Shown: positions 8,002 to 15,472 of the stretch, one piece after another | How the letters are laid out: each line of letters begins with the position of its first letter | Numbering within the stretch: the stretch's first letter is position 1 | NCBI GenBank assembly: GCA_046094505.1 | Contig: JBJTHN010000018.1 | Location: forward strand, 1-23,473 | Source: RFTU01 sp046094505 | Lineage (GTDB): Bacteria; Pseudomonadota; Gammaproteobacteria; Burkholderiales; Burkholderiaceae_C | DNA length: 23,473 nucleotides | Direction: 5' to 3' | The notes under the pieces: model-generated | Database searches by the model: none | What the model was told of the DNA's origin: nothing | What the model saw: the letters and a program-made list of their open reading frames with translations, nothing else | Position numbers and translations under genes: made by a program

Positions 8002-9546
8002 ATGAACAGCACGCAGCAGCTGCGCCAGCTTTGGCAACAGTTGGGCCTACCGACTTCACAGTTGGAAGGCGGCCCCATGCACAGCCGCAGTCCCATTGAT
8101 GGGCAAGCCCTGGGACAGGTGGCCACCACCGCGCCCGCCGATATGGACGCCGTCTTGGCCCGCAGTGCCGCCGCTTTCAAGCGTTGGCGGGAGGTGCCGG
8201 CGCCTCAGCGCGGTGAATTGGTGCGGCGCTTCGGGCAAGTCTTGCGCCAACACAAGGGAGCCCTGGGCCAGATCGTGAGCCTGGAGGTGGGCAAGATCAC
8301 CAGCGAGGGCCTGGGTGAGGTGCAGGAGATGATCGACATCGCCGACTTTGCCGTGGGTCTTTCACGGCAACTGCACGGGCTGACGATCGCTTCGGAGCGG
8401 CCACAGCACCGGATGATGGAGCAGTGGCACCCGCTGGGCCCGGTGGGCATCATCACGGCGTTCAACTTCCCCGTGGCCGTTTGGGCCTGGAACGCCGCCC
8501 TGGCCTTGGTGTGCGGCAACACCGTGTTGTGGAAGCCTTCGGAAAAGGCGCCGTTGTGCGCCTTGGCCGTGCAGGGCTTGTGGCAGCGTTGTTGCGCGGA
8601 CTTCGATGCAGATCACCCTCAGCCGGCCGGTCAGGCACCCCTGACCCAGGACCTGTGCCTGTTGTTGCAAGGCTCTGCCGAACTGGGCGCGGCCTTGGCG
8701 GCTGATCCGCGTGTGGCCTTGCTGTCGGCCACGGGCAGCACGCGCATGGGCCGCGCGGTGGCGCCCGTGGTGGCCCAGCGCTTTGGTCGATACCTGCTGG
8801 AGTTGGGCGGCAACAACGCAGTGTTGGTGTGCCCCAGTGCCAAGCTGGGCCTGGCCGTTCGCGGCATCGTCTTCGGTGCGGTGGGCACGGCCGGTCAGCG
8901 TTGCACCACCACCCGCCGGCTGCTGGTGCACGAATCGCTGCACGAGGACCTGGTGCAGCGCCTGGTCAAGGCCTACGCAACCTTGCGCATCGGCGACCCA
9001 CGTGAAGCCGGCGTGCTCATGGGGCCTTTGATCGATGAGGCTGCGCAGGTGGCGATGGCGCGTGCGCTTGAGCAGGCGCGGCAGCAAGGCGGTGTGGTGG
9101 TGTTCGGTGGCGATCGCTTGCAGTGCCCGGGCCTGGAAGGCGGCGTCTATGTGCGCCCGGCCATCGTCACCATGCCCACGCAGTCACCCATCGTGTGCGA
9201 GGAGACGTTCGCCCCCATCTTGTACGTCATGCGTTGGCGCACGGTGGAAGAGGCCATTGCCTTGAACAACGCCGTGCCGCAGGGCCTGTCCTCGGCCATC
9301 TTCACCCAAGACCTGATCGAAGCCGAGACCTTCCTGAGCGCATCCGGATCAGACTGCGGCATCGCCAACGTCAACCTCGGGACCTCGGGTGCAGAAATTG
9401 GAGGCGCCTTCGGTGGTGACAAGGACACCGGCGGCGGTCGAGAGTCCGGCTCGGACGCCTGGCGGCAGTACATGCGCCGCAGCACCAACACCATCAACCG
9501 TGGCACCGCACTGCCCTTGGCACAGGGTGTGGTGTTCGAGGTGTAG
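8002..9546 (+). CDS. amaB: Aldehyde dehydrogenase, ALDH7/AmaB type (2-aminoadipate-6-semialdehyde dehydrogenase)
   Basis: The 514-residue enzyme is an NAD-dependent aldehyde dehydrogenase of the ALDH7 (antiquitin) type. The catalytic cysteine is Cys301 in GTAGQRCTTTRR and the general base is Glu267 in LELGGNN. The substrate-class signature near the C-terminus, GTSGAEIGGAFGGDKDTGGG followed by ESGSDAWRQYMRRSTNT, is typical of aminoadipate-semialdehyde dehydrogenases. It should oxidise 2-aminoadipate 6-semialdehyde to 2-aminoadipate, completing the step begun by the upstream dehydrogenase. ATG 8002 is preceded by GGGGAG at good spacing, and the gene is 30 bases after its partner, so one transcript is likely. 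An insert of about 10 residues after CCADFDADHPQ is slightly unusual but in frame. Betaine-aldehyde or other semialdehyde use cannot be excluded. Confidence 0.92.
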   Translation: MNSTQQLRQLWQQLGLPTSQLEGGPMHSRSPIDGQALGQVATTAPADMDAVLARSAAAFKRWREVPAPQRGELVRRFGQVLRQHKGALGQIVSLEVGKITSEGLGEVQEMIDIADFAVGLSRQLHGLTIASERPQHRMMEQWHPLGPVGIITAFNFPVAVWAWNAALALVCGNTVLWKPSEKAPLCALAVQGLWQRCCADFDADHPQPAGQAPLTQDLCLLLQGSAELGAALAADPRVALLSATGSTRMGRAVAPVVAQRFGRYLLELGGNNAVLVCPSAKLGLAVRGIVFGAVGTAGQRCTTTRRLLVHESLHEDLVQRLVKAYATLRIGDPREAGVLMGPLIDEAAQVAMARALEQARQQGGVVVFGGDRLQCPGLEGGVYVRPAIVTMPTQSPIVCEETFAPILYVMRWRTVEEAIALNNAVPQGLSSAIFTQDLIEAETFLSASGSDCGIANVNLGTSGAEIGGAFGGDKDTGGGRESGSDAWRQYMRRSTNTINRGTALPLAQGVVFEV

Positions 9547-9557
9547 GCTGCGCGGCC

Positions 9558-10622
9558 TCAGACCAAGAGGATGGGTGGCGGCTCCAACAGGCGCGCCACC
9601 ACCGAGCGCAGGGCTGCGGGTGGTTGGGCACCGGCGGCGGCTTCGTCGCCGCTCAGGGCCCAAGGGTGGCGGTAGCGTTGGCCCGTGGGCAGCACATGCA
9701 GGTTCACGCCCACCAACTCCAGCCGGTCGCGCGGCTGAACCTGGCTGGCGTTGCTCTGCATTTCCGATCCGTCTACCAAGGTGACCGAGCTGCGGCCGAT
9801 CACCTCCACCGAGCGTCCGATCTCAATCAGCAGCGCGGTGTCTTCGTCCACCCCAATGCCCAAGAGGTCGGGCCGCAGGGCCAGCGCCGACAGCAGGCGG
9901 GACAAGCGACGGCGCTGAGAAAAGTGTTGGTCCACCATGGCCTGAGGCAGAAAGTTCAGCCCCAGGTCCAGGGAAACGGCCTCTTTTTGGGGCACGACCA
10001 CCGCCGGCCCGTGCGCGATCATGGCGCGGGACATGGCCGCCGCTCCGGCGCTGGTGCCGGCCAGGCAGATGCCGCGTTCACGCACGGCTTGATGCAAGGC
10101 CTCCATGGCGGGTGTGGACCACAACTTGCCCATCAGCCGAGCCTGGTCGCCGCCGGTGATGAAGACGCCATCGGCTTGGCGCAGCTCCGCCAGCAGCGCC
10201 GGCTGTGCAGCGTCTTGCGCTTCGGCCAGGTGCAGGAAGCGCACGTTTTGTGCGCCCAGGCCGCCCATGGCTGCACCGTAGGCCTGCTCCGCTCCCTTGG
10301 GGTCGTTGGTGGCACCCGTGATGAACCGCAGGCGCGCCTGCGCACCACCGCACAGCTCCATGAAGCGACGCAGGATCTCGCGGTCGTCCACCCGGTCTTC
10401 ACCACCGCCGATCACCAGCAGCCGGCCCACGGGTGCACCTTCGGGCAGCTGACGGGCCACACGCAGCGGTGGCGCGGGCTGTGGCGCCAGGGCGCAGCCA
10501 CCCAAGGCCCCTAAAGCCCCGAACCTGCCCAAGCCCCAAAGCGCGCTTGCGCCCAGGCCCTGCAGCAGCTCGCGCCGGCCAGGCCTTGGTCTCTTGGCTT
10601 CGGGTGGGCCGCTCATGTTCAT
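9558..10622 (-). CDS. Cyanophycinase-like peptidase (S51 family), predicted exported lipoprotein
   Basis: The 354-residue product belongs to the S51 cyanophycinase family, serine-type exopeptidases that cut cyanophycin (multi-L-arginyl-poly-aspartate) to beta-Asp-Arg dipeptides. The nucleophile is Ser191 in AGTSAGAA. Other family segments are LLVIGGGED, FITGATNDP, FITGGDQARL and GIGVDEDTALL. The N-terminus is unusual for a storage-granule enzyme: PGRRELLQG resembles a twin-arginine motif and is followed by a hydrophobic run ending LGGC with Cys43, a lipobox. The protein may therefore be exported through Tat and lipid-anchored, so it would act outside the cytoplasm. ATG 10616 is an equally good start. 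No cyanophycin synthetase is in the window, which fits scavenging of external polymer, but that is inference. Confidence 0.88.
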   Translation of the reverse strand: MNMSGPPEAKRPRPGRRELLQGLGASALWGLGRFGALGALGGCALAPQPAPPLRVARQLPEGAPVGRLLVIGGGEDRVDDREILRRFMELCGGAQARLRFITGATNDPKGAEQAYGAAMGGLGAQNVRFLHLAEAQDAAQPALLAELRQADGVFITGGDQARLMGKLWSTPAMEALHQAVRERGICLAGTSAGAAAMSRAMIAHGPAVVVPQKEAVSLDLGLNFLPQAMVDQHFSQRRRLSRLLSALALRPDLLGIGVDEDTALLIEIGRSVEVIGRSSVTLVDGSEMQSNASQVQPRDRLELVGVNLHVLPTGQRYRHPWALSGDEAAAGAQPPAALRSVVARLLEPPPILLV

Positions 10623-10705
10623 CCGCCCGATTCTGTCAGCCGATTCATGACCACCGTTTGACGAATGCCACCCCAGTAGGCCCAGCCCCGCAGCATCAGC
10701 CGGGT

Positions 10706-11296
10706 TCAGGCCTGAAAGCTGAAGCGGCCTTCGGCCACCAGGGCCCCCAGCGGCTGGCGCCCATTGGGCACTTCGCGTTCCTGAAGGGCTGCAGGCAGGT
10801 CTTCACGCGGGCCCTGCTCACCCACGGCCACCACGCACTGCACGGCAAACCCTTCAGGCACGCCCAGTTGCTGGCGCAGGGCCTGCGCATCGAAGCCGCC
10901 CATGGCATGGGTGCGCCAACCCATGGACTCGGCCTGCAGGGCCAGGCTCATCCAGGCCGCACCCGTGTCGAACGCGTGAAGGGGGGAGGGCTTGGCTTCG
11001 GTCGTGCCAGGTGCCACCGACTGTTGGGCCGACAGCACGGCGATCAAGGCGGAGGCCTTGCGCGCCCAGCCTTGGTTGAACGGCACCAGGGTTTGAAAGA
11101 TGGCTTCGAACCCAGCGCTGCCGGCCAAGCCGTAAACAAAGCGCCAGGGCTGGGTGTTGGATGTGGACGGTGCCCAGCGCGCGGCTTCAAACAGGCTCAT
11201 CATCTCGGCGCTGCTGATGGGCTTGCCCGTCAACGAGCGGGGGGACCAGCGCTGGATGAACTGGGGGTCGATGGGGGCTTGTGGCGTGCGGGACAT
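10706..11296 (-). CDS. Nitroreductase family protein (FMN-dependent oxidoreductase)
   Basis: The 196-residue product is a nitroreductase-fold flavoprotein, normally a dimer that binds FMN and uses NAD(P)H. Family features are the FMN phosphate-binding RWSPRSL near the N-terminus and FEAARWAPSTSNTQPWRFVYG around residues 37-57. A mid-region AWMSLALQAESMGW and a C-terminal VAVGEQG stretch are also present. I chose ATG 11296 (MSRTPQAPID) because the 27 upstream in-frame codons look noncoding and overlap cbbR. The true substrate is not predictable; members reduce nitroaromatics, quinones or flavins. It lies on the same strand as cbbR, 49 bases downstream of that gene's end, so read-through is possible, but I see no functional link to carbon fixation. 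Confidence 0.88.
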   Translation of the reverse strand: MSRTPQAPIDPQFIQRWSPRSLTGKPISSAEMMSLFEAARWAPSTSNTQPWRFVYGLAGSAGFEAIFQTLVPFNQGWARKASALIAVLSAQQSVAPGTTEAKPSPLHAFDTGAAWMSLALQAESMGWRTHAMGGFDAQALRQQLGVPEGFAVQCVVAVGEQGPREDLPAALQEREVPNGRQPLGALVAEGRFSFQA

Positions 11297-11345
11297 GGTG
11301 GGACGCAGGCGTGGAGAAACGTCGATTGTGGCTTTTGCTGCAAGC

Positions 11346-12293
11346 TTACGCTGGGGTCTGGGCGACAAACCGGCCAAAGCGCTCGCCTATCAGCGCCGCA
11401 CCGTGCGCCAACACAAACTGCCGAAACGCTTCGGCCGGGGGCGACAGCGGCTTCTTGCCGGGGTGCACCACGTACCACTGGCGAACCACGGGCGCATGCT
11501 GTACCGGCAGCACCGCCATCAGCCCGTTTTCCAGCTCCAGCCCGATGGTGTGCAGCGACAGAAAGCTCAGACCCAGCCCGGCCATCACCGCTTGCTTGAT
11601 GGTTTCGTTGCTCGGCATTTCCATCGCCACCTGCAGATCCACGTGGTGCTCTGTGCAATAGCGTTCGAGCGCCGCGCGCGTGCCAGACCCTGCCTCCCGC
11701 AGGATGAAGGGCAGGCCACGCAGGCGCTGGGGAGACAGCGCCTGCGCCCGCGCTTCTTCAAGCAGCGGGTGCTCCGGCTGCACCACGAAGACCTGGGGGT
11801 GCAGGGCGAAGGCATCCTCGCGGCACACCAGGTCACGCGGCGGCTTGCCCATGATCGCGATGTCGGCGTCTCCCGCACGGATGAACTGCACCAGCTGCCC
11901 TCGGTTTCCCACCAGCAGCCGCACGTCCAGGCCGGGGTAGCGCTTGCGGAACTGCGCCAGGAACTGCGGCAGAAAGTACTGTGCGGTGCTCACCACCGCC
12001 AATGTGAGCGTGCCGGCCTCGCTCTTCATCAGCCGGGCCACGGCCTCTTCGGCTTCCTGCACGGTGCCGATCAGCCGCCGCGCATACACCAGCATGTACT
12101 CGCCGGCGGGGGTCAGCTGAACCTGGCGACCCTGGCGGGTGAACAGCGGCAGGCCCACATGCCCTTCCAACTCCTTGACCTGCTGCGTCACGGCCGGTGG
12201 CGTGAGGTGCAGGGTGGCGGCTGCCCGTGCGAAGCTCAGGTGGCGCGCCACCTCGCTGAACACCCGCCATTGCCGGAAGGTCGCGTTTTTCAT
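11346..12293 (-). CDS. cbbR: LysR-type regulator CbbR
   Basis: The 315-residue LysR-type transcription factor has an N-terminal helix-turn-helix (FARAAATLHLTPPAVTQQVKELE, about residues 21-43), a linker helix and a LysR substrate-binding domain. The opening MKNATFRQWRVFSEVARHLSF and the segment YFLPQFLAQFRKRYPGLDV are typical of CbbR, which activates Calvin-cycle operons in response to metabolites such as phosphoenolpyruvate, NADPH or RuBP, depending on species. It is divergent from cbbF-cbbP, the classic CbbR arrangement. ATG 12293 is supported by AGGAAA eight bases upstream. The length is normal for the family. No sign of damage is seen. Confidence 0.92.
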   Translation of the reverse strand: MKNATFRQWRVFSEVARHLSFARAAATLHLTPPAVTQQVKELEGHVGLPLFTRQGRQVQLTPAGEYMLVYARRLIGTVQEAEEAVARLMKSEAGTLTLAVVSTAQYFLPQFLAQFRKRYPGLDVRLLVGNRGQLVQFIRAGDADIAIMGKPPRDLVCREDAFALHPQVFVVQPEHPLLEEARAQALSPQRLRGLPFILREAGSGTRAALERYCTEHHVDLQVAMEMPSNETIKQAVMAGLGLSFLSLHTIGLELENGLMAVLPVQHAPVVRQWYVVHPGKKPLSPPAEAFRQFVLAHGAALIGERFGRFVAQTPA

Positions 12294-12515
12294 TCACGTT
12301 TCCTGGAATCGAAAAGCGTCGGGATTCGAATCTACTGCATCGTGGGGCCGGTTGTTGTTGGAACGCTGCAAACGCTGGGGGGCTTGCTTTGTGTGAGCAG
12401 ACCCGCACAATGGGGCAGCAGTACCGGATGGCAGTACCCGTTTTGCGTTCCCGCAGTCCCCCGTGCCCGTCGCGCAACTGGTGCCCATGATGGGTCGGCG
12501 CGGGCACCGCCACCC
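12294..12515. promoter_or_regulatory. cbbR-cbbF divergent control region
   Basis: These 222 bases hold the divergent control region. A perfect 10-base palindrome GATTCGAATC lies at 12323-12332, and GAATC at 12306-12310 pairs with GATTC at 12323-12327 as a spaced dyad. LysR proteins bind such dyads with a T-N11-A core, so this is the best CbbR operator candidate. No strong -35/-10 pair was recognised and the rest is GC-rich. Confidence 0.45.
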
Positions 12516-13616
12516 ATGCCCCTGTCTCAACGCTCCACCCTCACGCAGTTCCTCATCGAGGAACGCCGCCGCTTCCCCGAGGCCAGCGGTGACTTCAACG
12601 CCTTGATCCTGGACGTGTCGCTGGCCTGCAAGGCCATTGCGCGCCGCGTGTCCTTTGGCGAACTCGACGGCGGCCTGGGTGACCAGACCCCACCCAGCCC
12701 CACCGACAGCGCGGGCGCCGCGGTGCCGCACACCATCGCCTCGGTCAGCCACGAGGTGTTCCGCCGTGCCAACGAGTGGGGCGGCCACCTGGCGGGCATG
12801 GCCAGCGAAGCGGTGGCGCAGCCCTTTGGCGTGCCGGTCAGCCACCCGCGAGGCAAGTACCTGCTGCTGTTTGATGCCCTGGACGGCGCATCGAACGTGG
12901 ATGTGAACCTGAGCATGGGCAGCTTGTTTTCGGTGCTGCGCGCGCCATCGGCTGTGGCCCGTGGCGATCGCCCGCTTGCGGTGGGCGACTTCCTGCAGCC
13001 CGGCGCTTTGCAGGTGGCCGCCGGCTATGCCTTGTACGGGCCCACCACCATGTTCATGCTGACCGTCGGCAGCGGGGTGCACGGCTTTACCTTGGACCCC
13101 AACCTGGGCGAGTTCAAGCTCACCCATCCCAAGGTGACGGTGCCTGAGGACACGCAGGCTTTTGCCATCAACGCCAGCAACAGCCGCTTCTGGGAGCCGC
13201 CCGTCAAGCGCTATGTCGACGAGTGTCTGGCAGGCAAGACCGGCCCGCGCGGCAAAGACTTCAACATGCGCTGGATTGCCTCCACCGTGGCCGAGGCGCA
13301 CCGCATCCTGATGCGCGGTGGCGTGTTTCTCTACCCGCGCGACACCAAGGACCCCAAGCAGCCCGGCCGCATGAGCCTCATGTTCAAGGCCAACCCCATC
13401 GGCCTGATCCTGGAGCAGGCCGGTGGCCGTGCGAGCACGGGTCGTGGGCCCGTGATGCAGCTGCAGCCCCAGGGCCTGCACCAGCGCATCGGAATGGTGT
13501 TTGGCTCCAAGCACGAGGTGGAGCGCATTGAGCGGTACCACGACGAGCCTTTTCCCCTGAAGAAGGCTGACTTTGAAACGCCGCTGTTTGCCGAGCGCAG
13601 CCTGTTTCGAGACTGA
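12516..13616 (+). CDS. cbbF: Class I fructose-1,6-bisphosphatase (Calvin-cycle CbbF)
   Basis: The 366-residue enzyme hydrolyses fructose 1,6-bisphosphate (and in many Cbb enzymes sedoheptulose 1,7-bisphosphate) for RuBP regeneration. It shows the class I metal-site segment at residues 120-127, read here as DALDGASN where the usual form is DPLDGSSN. Further family segments are FLQPGALQVAAGYALYGPTT, KDFNMRWIASTVAE, GVFLYPRD and the C-terminal EQAGGRASTG...GLHQRIGMVFGS. ATG 12516 starts MPLSQRSTLTQFL, the normal opening. The open frame extends far upstream into cbbR, but that part is antisense noise. The ribosome-binding site is weak. cbbP follows after 9 bases, so the pair is co-transcribed. 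Divergent cbbR argues for the Calvin-cycle rather than the gluconeogenic isozyme. Confidence 0.93.
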   Translation: MPLSQRSTLTQFLIEERRRFPEASGDFNALILDVSLACKAIARRVSFGELDGGLGDQTPPSPTDSAGAAVPHTIASVSHEVFRRANEWGGHLAGMASEAVAQPFGVPVSHPRGKYLLLFDALDGASNVDVNLSMGSLFSVLRAPSAVARGDRPLAVGDFLQPGALQVAAGYALYGPTTMFMLTVGSGVHGFTLDPNLGEFKLTHPKVTVPEDTQAFAINASNSRFWEPPVKRYVDECLAGKTGPRGKDFNMRWIASTVAEAHRILMRGGVFLYPRDTKDPKQPGRMSLMFKANPIGLILEQAGGRASTGRGPVMQLQPQGLHQRIGMVFGSKHEVERIERYHDEPFPLKKADFETPLFAERSLFRD

Positions 13617-13625
13617 AGGGTTCCC

Positions 13626-14510
13626 ATGTCCGAACGACACCCGATCATCGCCATCACCGGCTCCTCCGGTGCGGGCACCTCCACCGTGACCAGCACGTTT
13701 TCCAACATCTTCCGGCGCGAAGGGGTGAAGGCGGCCATGGTCGAGGGCGACAGTTTTCACCGCTACGAGCGCCTGGAGATGAAGAAGCGCCAGGCCGAAG
13801 CGGAGCGCGACGGCAACAAGCACTTCAGCCACTTCGGCCCGGACAACAACCTCTTCGGGGAGTTGGAGACGCTCTTCAGGCGCTACGGTGAGTGCGGCCA
13901 GGGCCGGGTGCGCCAGTACCTGCACAACGCCGCCGAGGCCGCCCCCTTTCAGCAGGCACCGGGCACCTTCACCGCCTGGGAAGACCTGCCGCCCGACACC
14001 GACATGCTCTATTACGAGGGCTTGCACGGCGCGGTGCGCACACCCGAGCATGATGTGGCGCGCTACCCCGACCTGCTGGTGGGCGTGGTGCCGGTGATCA
14101 ACCTGGAGTGGATACAGAAGCTCTGGCGCGACAAACACCTGCGGGGCTACACCCAGGAAGCGGTGACCGACACCATCCTGCGCCGCATGCCCGACTATGT
14201 GCATTACATCTGCCCGCAGTTTGAGCACACCCACGTGAACTTTCAGCGCGTGCCGGTGGTGGACACCTCCAACCCCTTCATCGCTCGGGACATTCCCAGC
14301 GCGGACGAAAGCATGGTCGTGATCCGCTTTGCCAAGCCCAAGGGCATCGACTTCCAGTACCTGCTGAGCATGATCCACGACTCCTGGATGAGCCGCGCCA
14401 ACACCATCGTCGTGCCTGGCGGCAAGATGGAACTGGCGATGCAACTGATCTTCACCCCCTTCGTCTGGCGCATGATGGAGCGGCGCAAGCGCGCCGTGGG
14501 CCTGGCCTGA
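13626..14510 (+). CDS. cbbP: Phosphoribulokinase
   Basis: The 294-residue enzyme phosphorylates ribulose 5-phosphate with ATP to make the Rubisco substrate RuBP. The P-loop GSSGAGTST occupies residues 12-20. Next come VEGDSFHRYER with the catalytic aspartate, HFGPDNNLF, then the Walker B-like DMLYYEGLHGA. It is the proteobacterial octameric type (about 290 residues), not the longer plant/cyanobacterial form. AAGGG precedes ATG 13626, and the gene lies 9 bases after cbbF. Phosphoribulokinase is diagnostic of the Calvin cycle, so the cell should have Rubisco elsewhere. The usual next genes (cbbT, cbbZ, cbbG, cbbA) are absent; a small cytochrome gene follows instead. Confidence 0.96.
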   Translation: MSERHPIIAITGSSGAGTSTVTSTFSNIFRREGVKAAMVEGDSFHRYERLEMKKRQAEAERDGNKHFSHFGPDNNLFGELETLFRRYGECGQGRVRQYLHNAAEAAPFQQAPGTFTAWEDLPPDTDMLYYEGLHGAVRTPEHDVARYPDLLVGVVPVINLEWIQKLWRDKHLRGYTQEAVTDTILRRMPDYVHYICPQFEHTHVNFQRVPVVDTSNPFIARDIPSADESMVVIRFAKPKGIDFQYLLSMIHDSWMSRANTIVVPGGKMELAMQLIFTPFVWRMMERRKRAVGLA

Positions 14511-14524
14511 GGGCCTTTGCCCCG

Positions 14525-14540
14525 ACTCCCAGCAGGGAGT
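14525..14540 (+). terminator. Short hairpin after cbbP
   Basis: ACTCCC (14525-14530) and GGGAGT (14535-14540) form a perfect 6-base stem with loop AGCA, 15 bases after the cbbP stop. There is no T-tract, so it may be a weak terminator or an mRNA-stabilising hairpin. Confidence 0.4.
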
Positions 14541-14620
14541 GTGTGCCTGCCCGGGCCGCCTTGCCGCACAATGCGGCGCCGAAGGGTGGGCGGCCACCCG
14601 AACACGAAAGGAAGCTCGAG

Positions 14621-14923
14621 ATGATCAAGGCGATTGGCTTTTCGCTGCTGGTGCTGTCGGCCCCGGCGTTTGCCAGCATGGAGATGGCCCAGAAGAACGC
14701 CTGCATGGGCTGCCACGCGGTGGCCACGAAGGTTCTGGGCCCCTCCTACCAAGAAGTGGCCAAGAAGTATGCGGGCCAAAAGGACGCTGAAGCCAACCTG
14801 GCCAAGAGCATCAAGGCTGGCGGTGCAGGCAAGTGGGGCCAGGTTCCCATGCCGGCTCAAGCCCAGCTCAGTGATGCGGACGCCCGCCGCCTGGCGGCCT
14901 GGATCCTGGCCGGGGCCAAGTAA
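14621..14923 (+). CDS. Periplasmic class I monohaem cytochrome c (c551/c8-like)
   Basis: The 100-residue precursor has a signal peptide ending near PAFAS (about residue 19). It has a single haem-binding motif CMGCH at residues 28-32 and the distal methionine ligand probably at Met77 in QVPMPAQ. The size and the C-terminal ADARRLAAWILAGAK helix fit class I cytochromes of the c551/c8 type, which carry electrons in the periplasm between complex III or Sox-type donors and a terminal oxidase. Such a carrier could serve the Sox system later in the window, but the gene is about 7 kb away. AAAGGAAG precedes ATG 14621 at good spacing. It lies just upstream of the decayed TlpA-type gene and the copper chaperone gene, which is consistent with a cytochrome/oxidase maturation neighbourhood. 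Confidence 0.92.
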   Translation: MIKAIGFSLLVLSAPAFASMEMAQKNACMGCHAVATKVLGPSYQEVAKKYAGQKDAEANLAKSIKAGGAGKWGQVPMPAQAQLSDADARRLAAWILAGAK

Positions 14924-14962
14924 GAACTTCGGGCTTCAGGGCTGCGGGGCCGAAGGGCGAGT

Positions 14963-15388
14963 GTGATCACCCTCGGCCCCCACCGCCGTGGGGCTGCTGG
15001 CCGCGAGAGCAGGGCATGTGCTGCTGAACCTGCCGGCCTACCACGGGCCGTGGTTGGACCTGCTCGACATCCGCGACGGCGGGTTCGAGGTGTGGGCCGG
15101 TGTGCTGGCTGGCGGTGCCTTCCTGGTGTGGCGGGTTCGGCGCCACCTGGTGCATTCGCGCCGGGTGGTACTGGCTGCCGCCGGCGGTGGCCTGCTGGTT
15201 TGGGCCGTGGCGGGCTTCATCGCCTCCGCGTTACAGCCCCGGTCGGTGCAAGGGCTCTCTGAAGTGGCCGTGAGGCTGCAACCGCTGGACGACCCCTCGG
15301 CGCCCAGGGCCGGCGCATCAAGACCCATGTGGGCGCCGTGACCGAGGCCAGCCTGAGCCTGATGGTTCGCTCGGTGCAAGCTCCCTAA
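14963..15388 (+). pseudogene. Membrane-anchored TlpA-type thioredoxin gene with two internal deletions
   Basis: Three pieces of one gene appear in order but not in one frame. GTG 14963 reads MITLGP, the usual start of TlpA-like proteins with an Lgt-like membrane domain. From 14988 another frame reads GLLAARAGHVLLNL, LDIRDGGFEVWAG, hydrophobic helices and LSEVAVRLQPLDD, the membrane part and linker. From about 15322 a third frame reads GRIKTHVGAVTEASL and ends at TAA 15386-15388, matching a thioredoxin-domain C-terminus. The first helix (roughly 40-50 codons) and the catalytic thioredoxin core with its CPPC-type motif (roughly 120-130 codons) are missing. The full-length product would have been a periplasmic thiol-disulfide reductase near cytochrome c and copper-chaperone genes. 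The family reading is from recalled homologues and the sizes are estimates. Confidence 0.7.
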
Positions 15389-15403
15389 GGCCATCATGGC
15401 CTT
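15387..15403 (+). terminator. Perfect inverted repeat at the end of the TlpA-type remnant
   Basis: AAGGCCAT (15387-15394) and ATGGCCTT (15396-15403) are perfect inverted copies around one central base and overlap the TAA stop. A hairpin would need to open its centre to form a loop. It may be a terminator stem or a palindromic protein site; no T-tract follows. Confidence 0.35.
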
Positions 15404-15472
15404 CCCCGATGAAGGCCAGTCGTGCACATGCCATCATTTGGCCTGATGTCATCAACCCTTGCAGGAGTACCC

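Noticed and set aside
11154..12515. 454-codon upstream extension of the cbbF reading frame
   Set aside because: It runs antisense through cbbR and the intergenic region; family length and opening residues support the start at 12516.
12294..14597. 767-codon open frame antisense to cbbF and cbbP
   Set aside because: Its translation is low-complexity (His, Gly, Arg, Val rich) with no family motif and mirrors codon bias of the real genes on the other strand, which are strongly supported.
14961..15427. A separate small hypothetical membrane protein starting at GTG 14988
   Set aside because: Its sequence fits the membrane domain of a TlpA-type protein, with matching start and end fragments in the other frames, so a broken gene explains it better.
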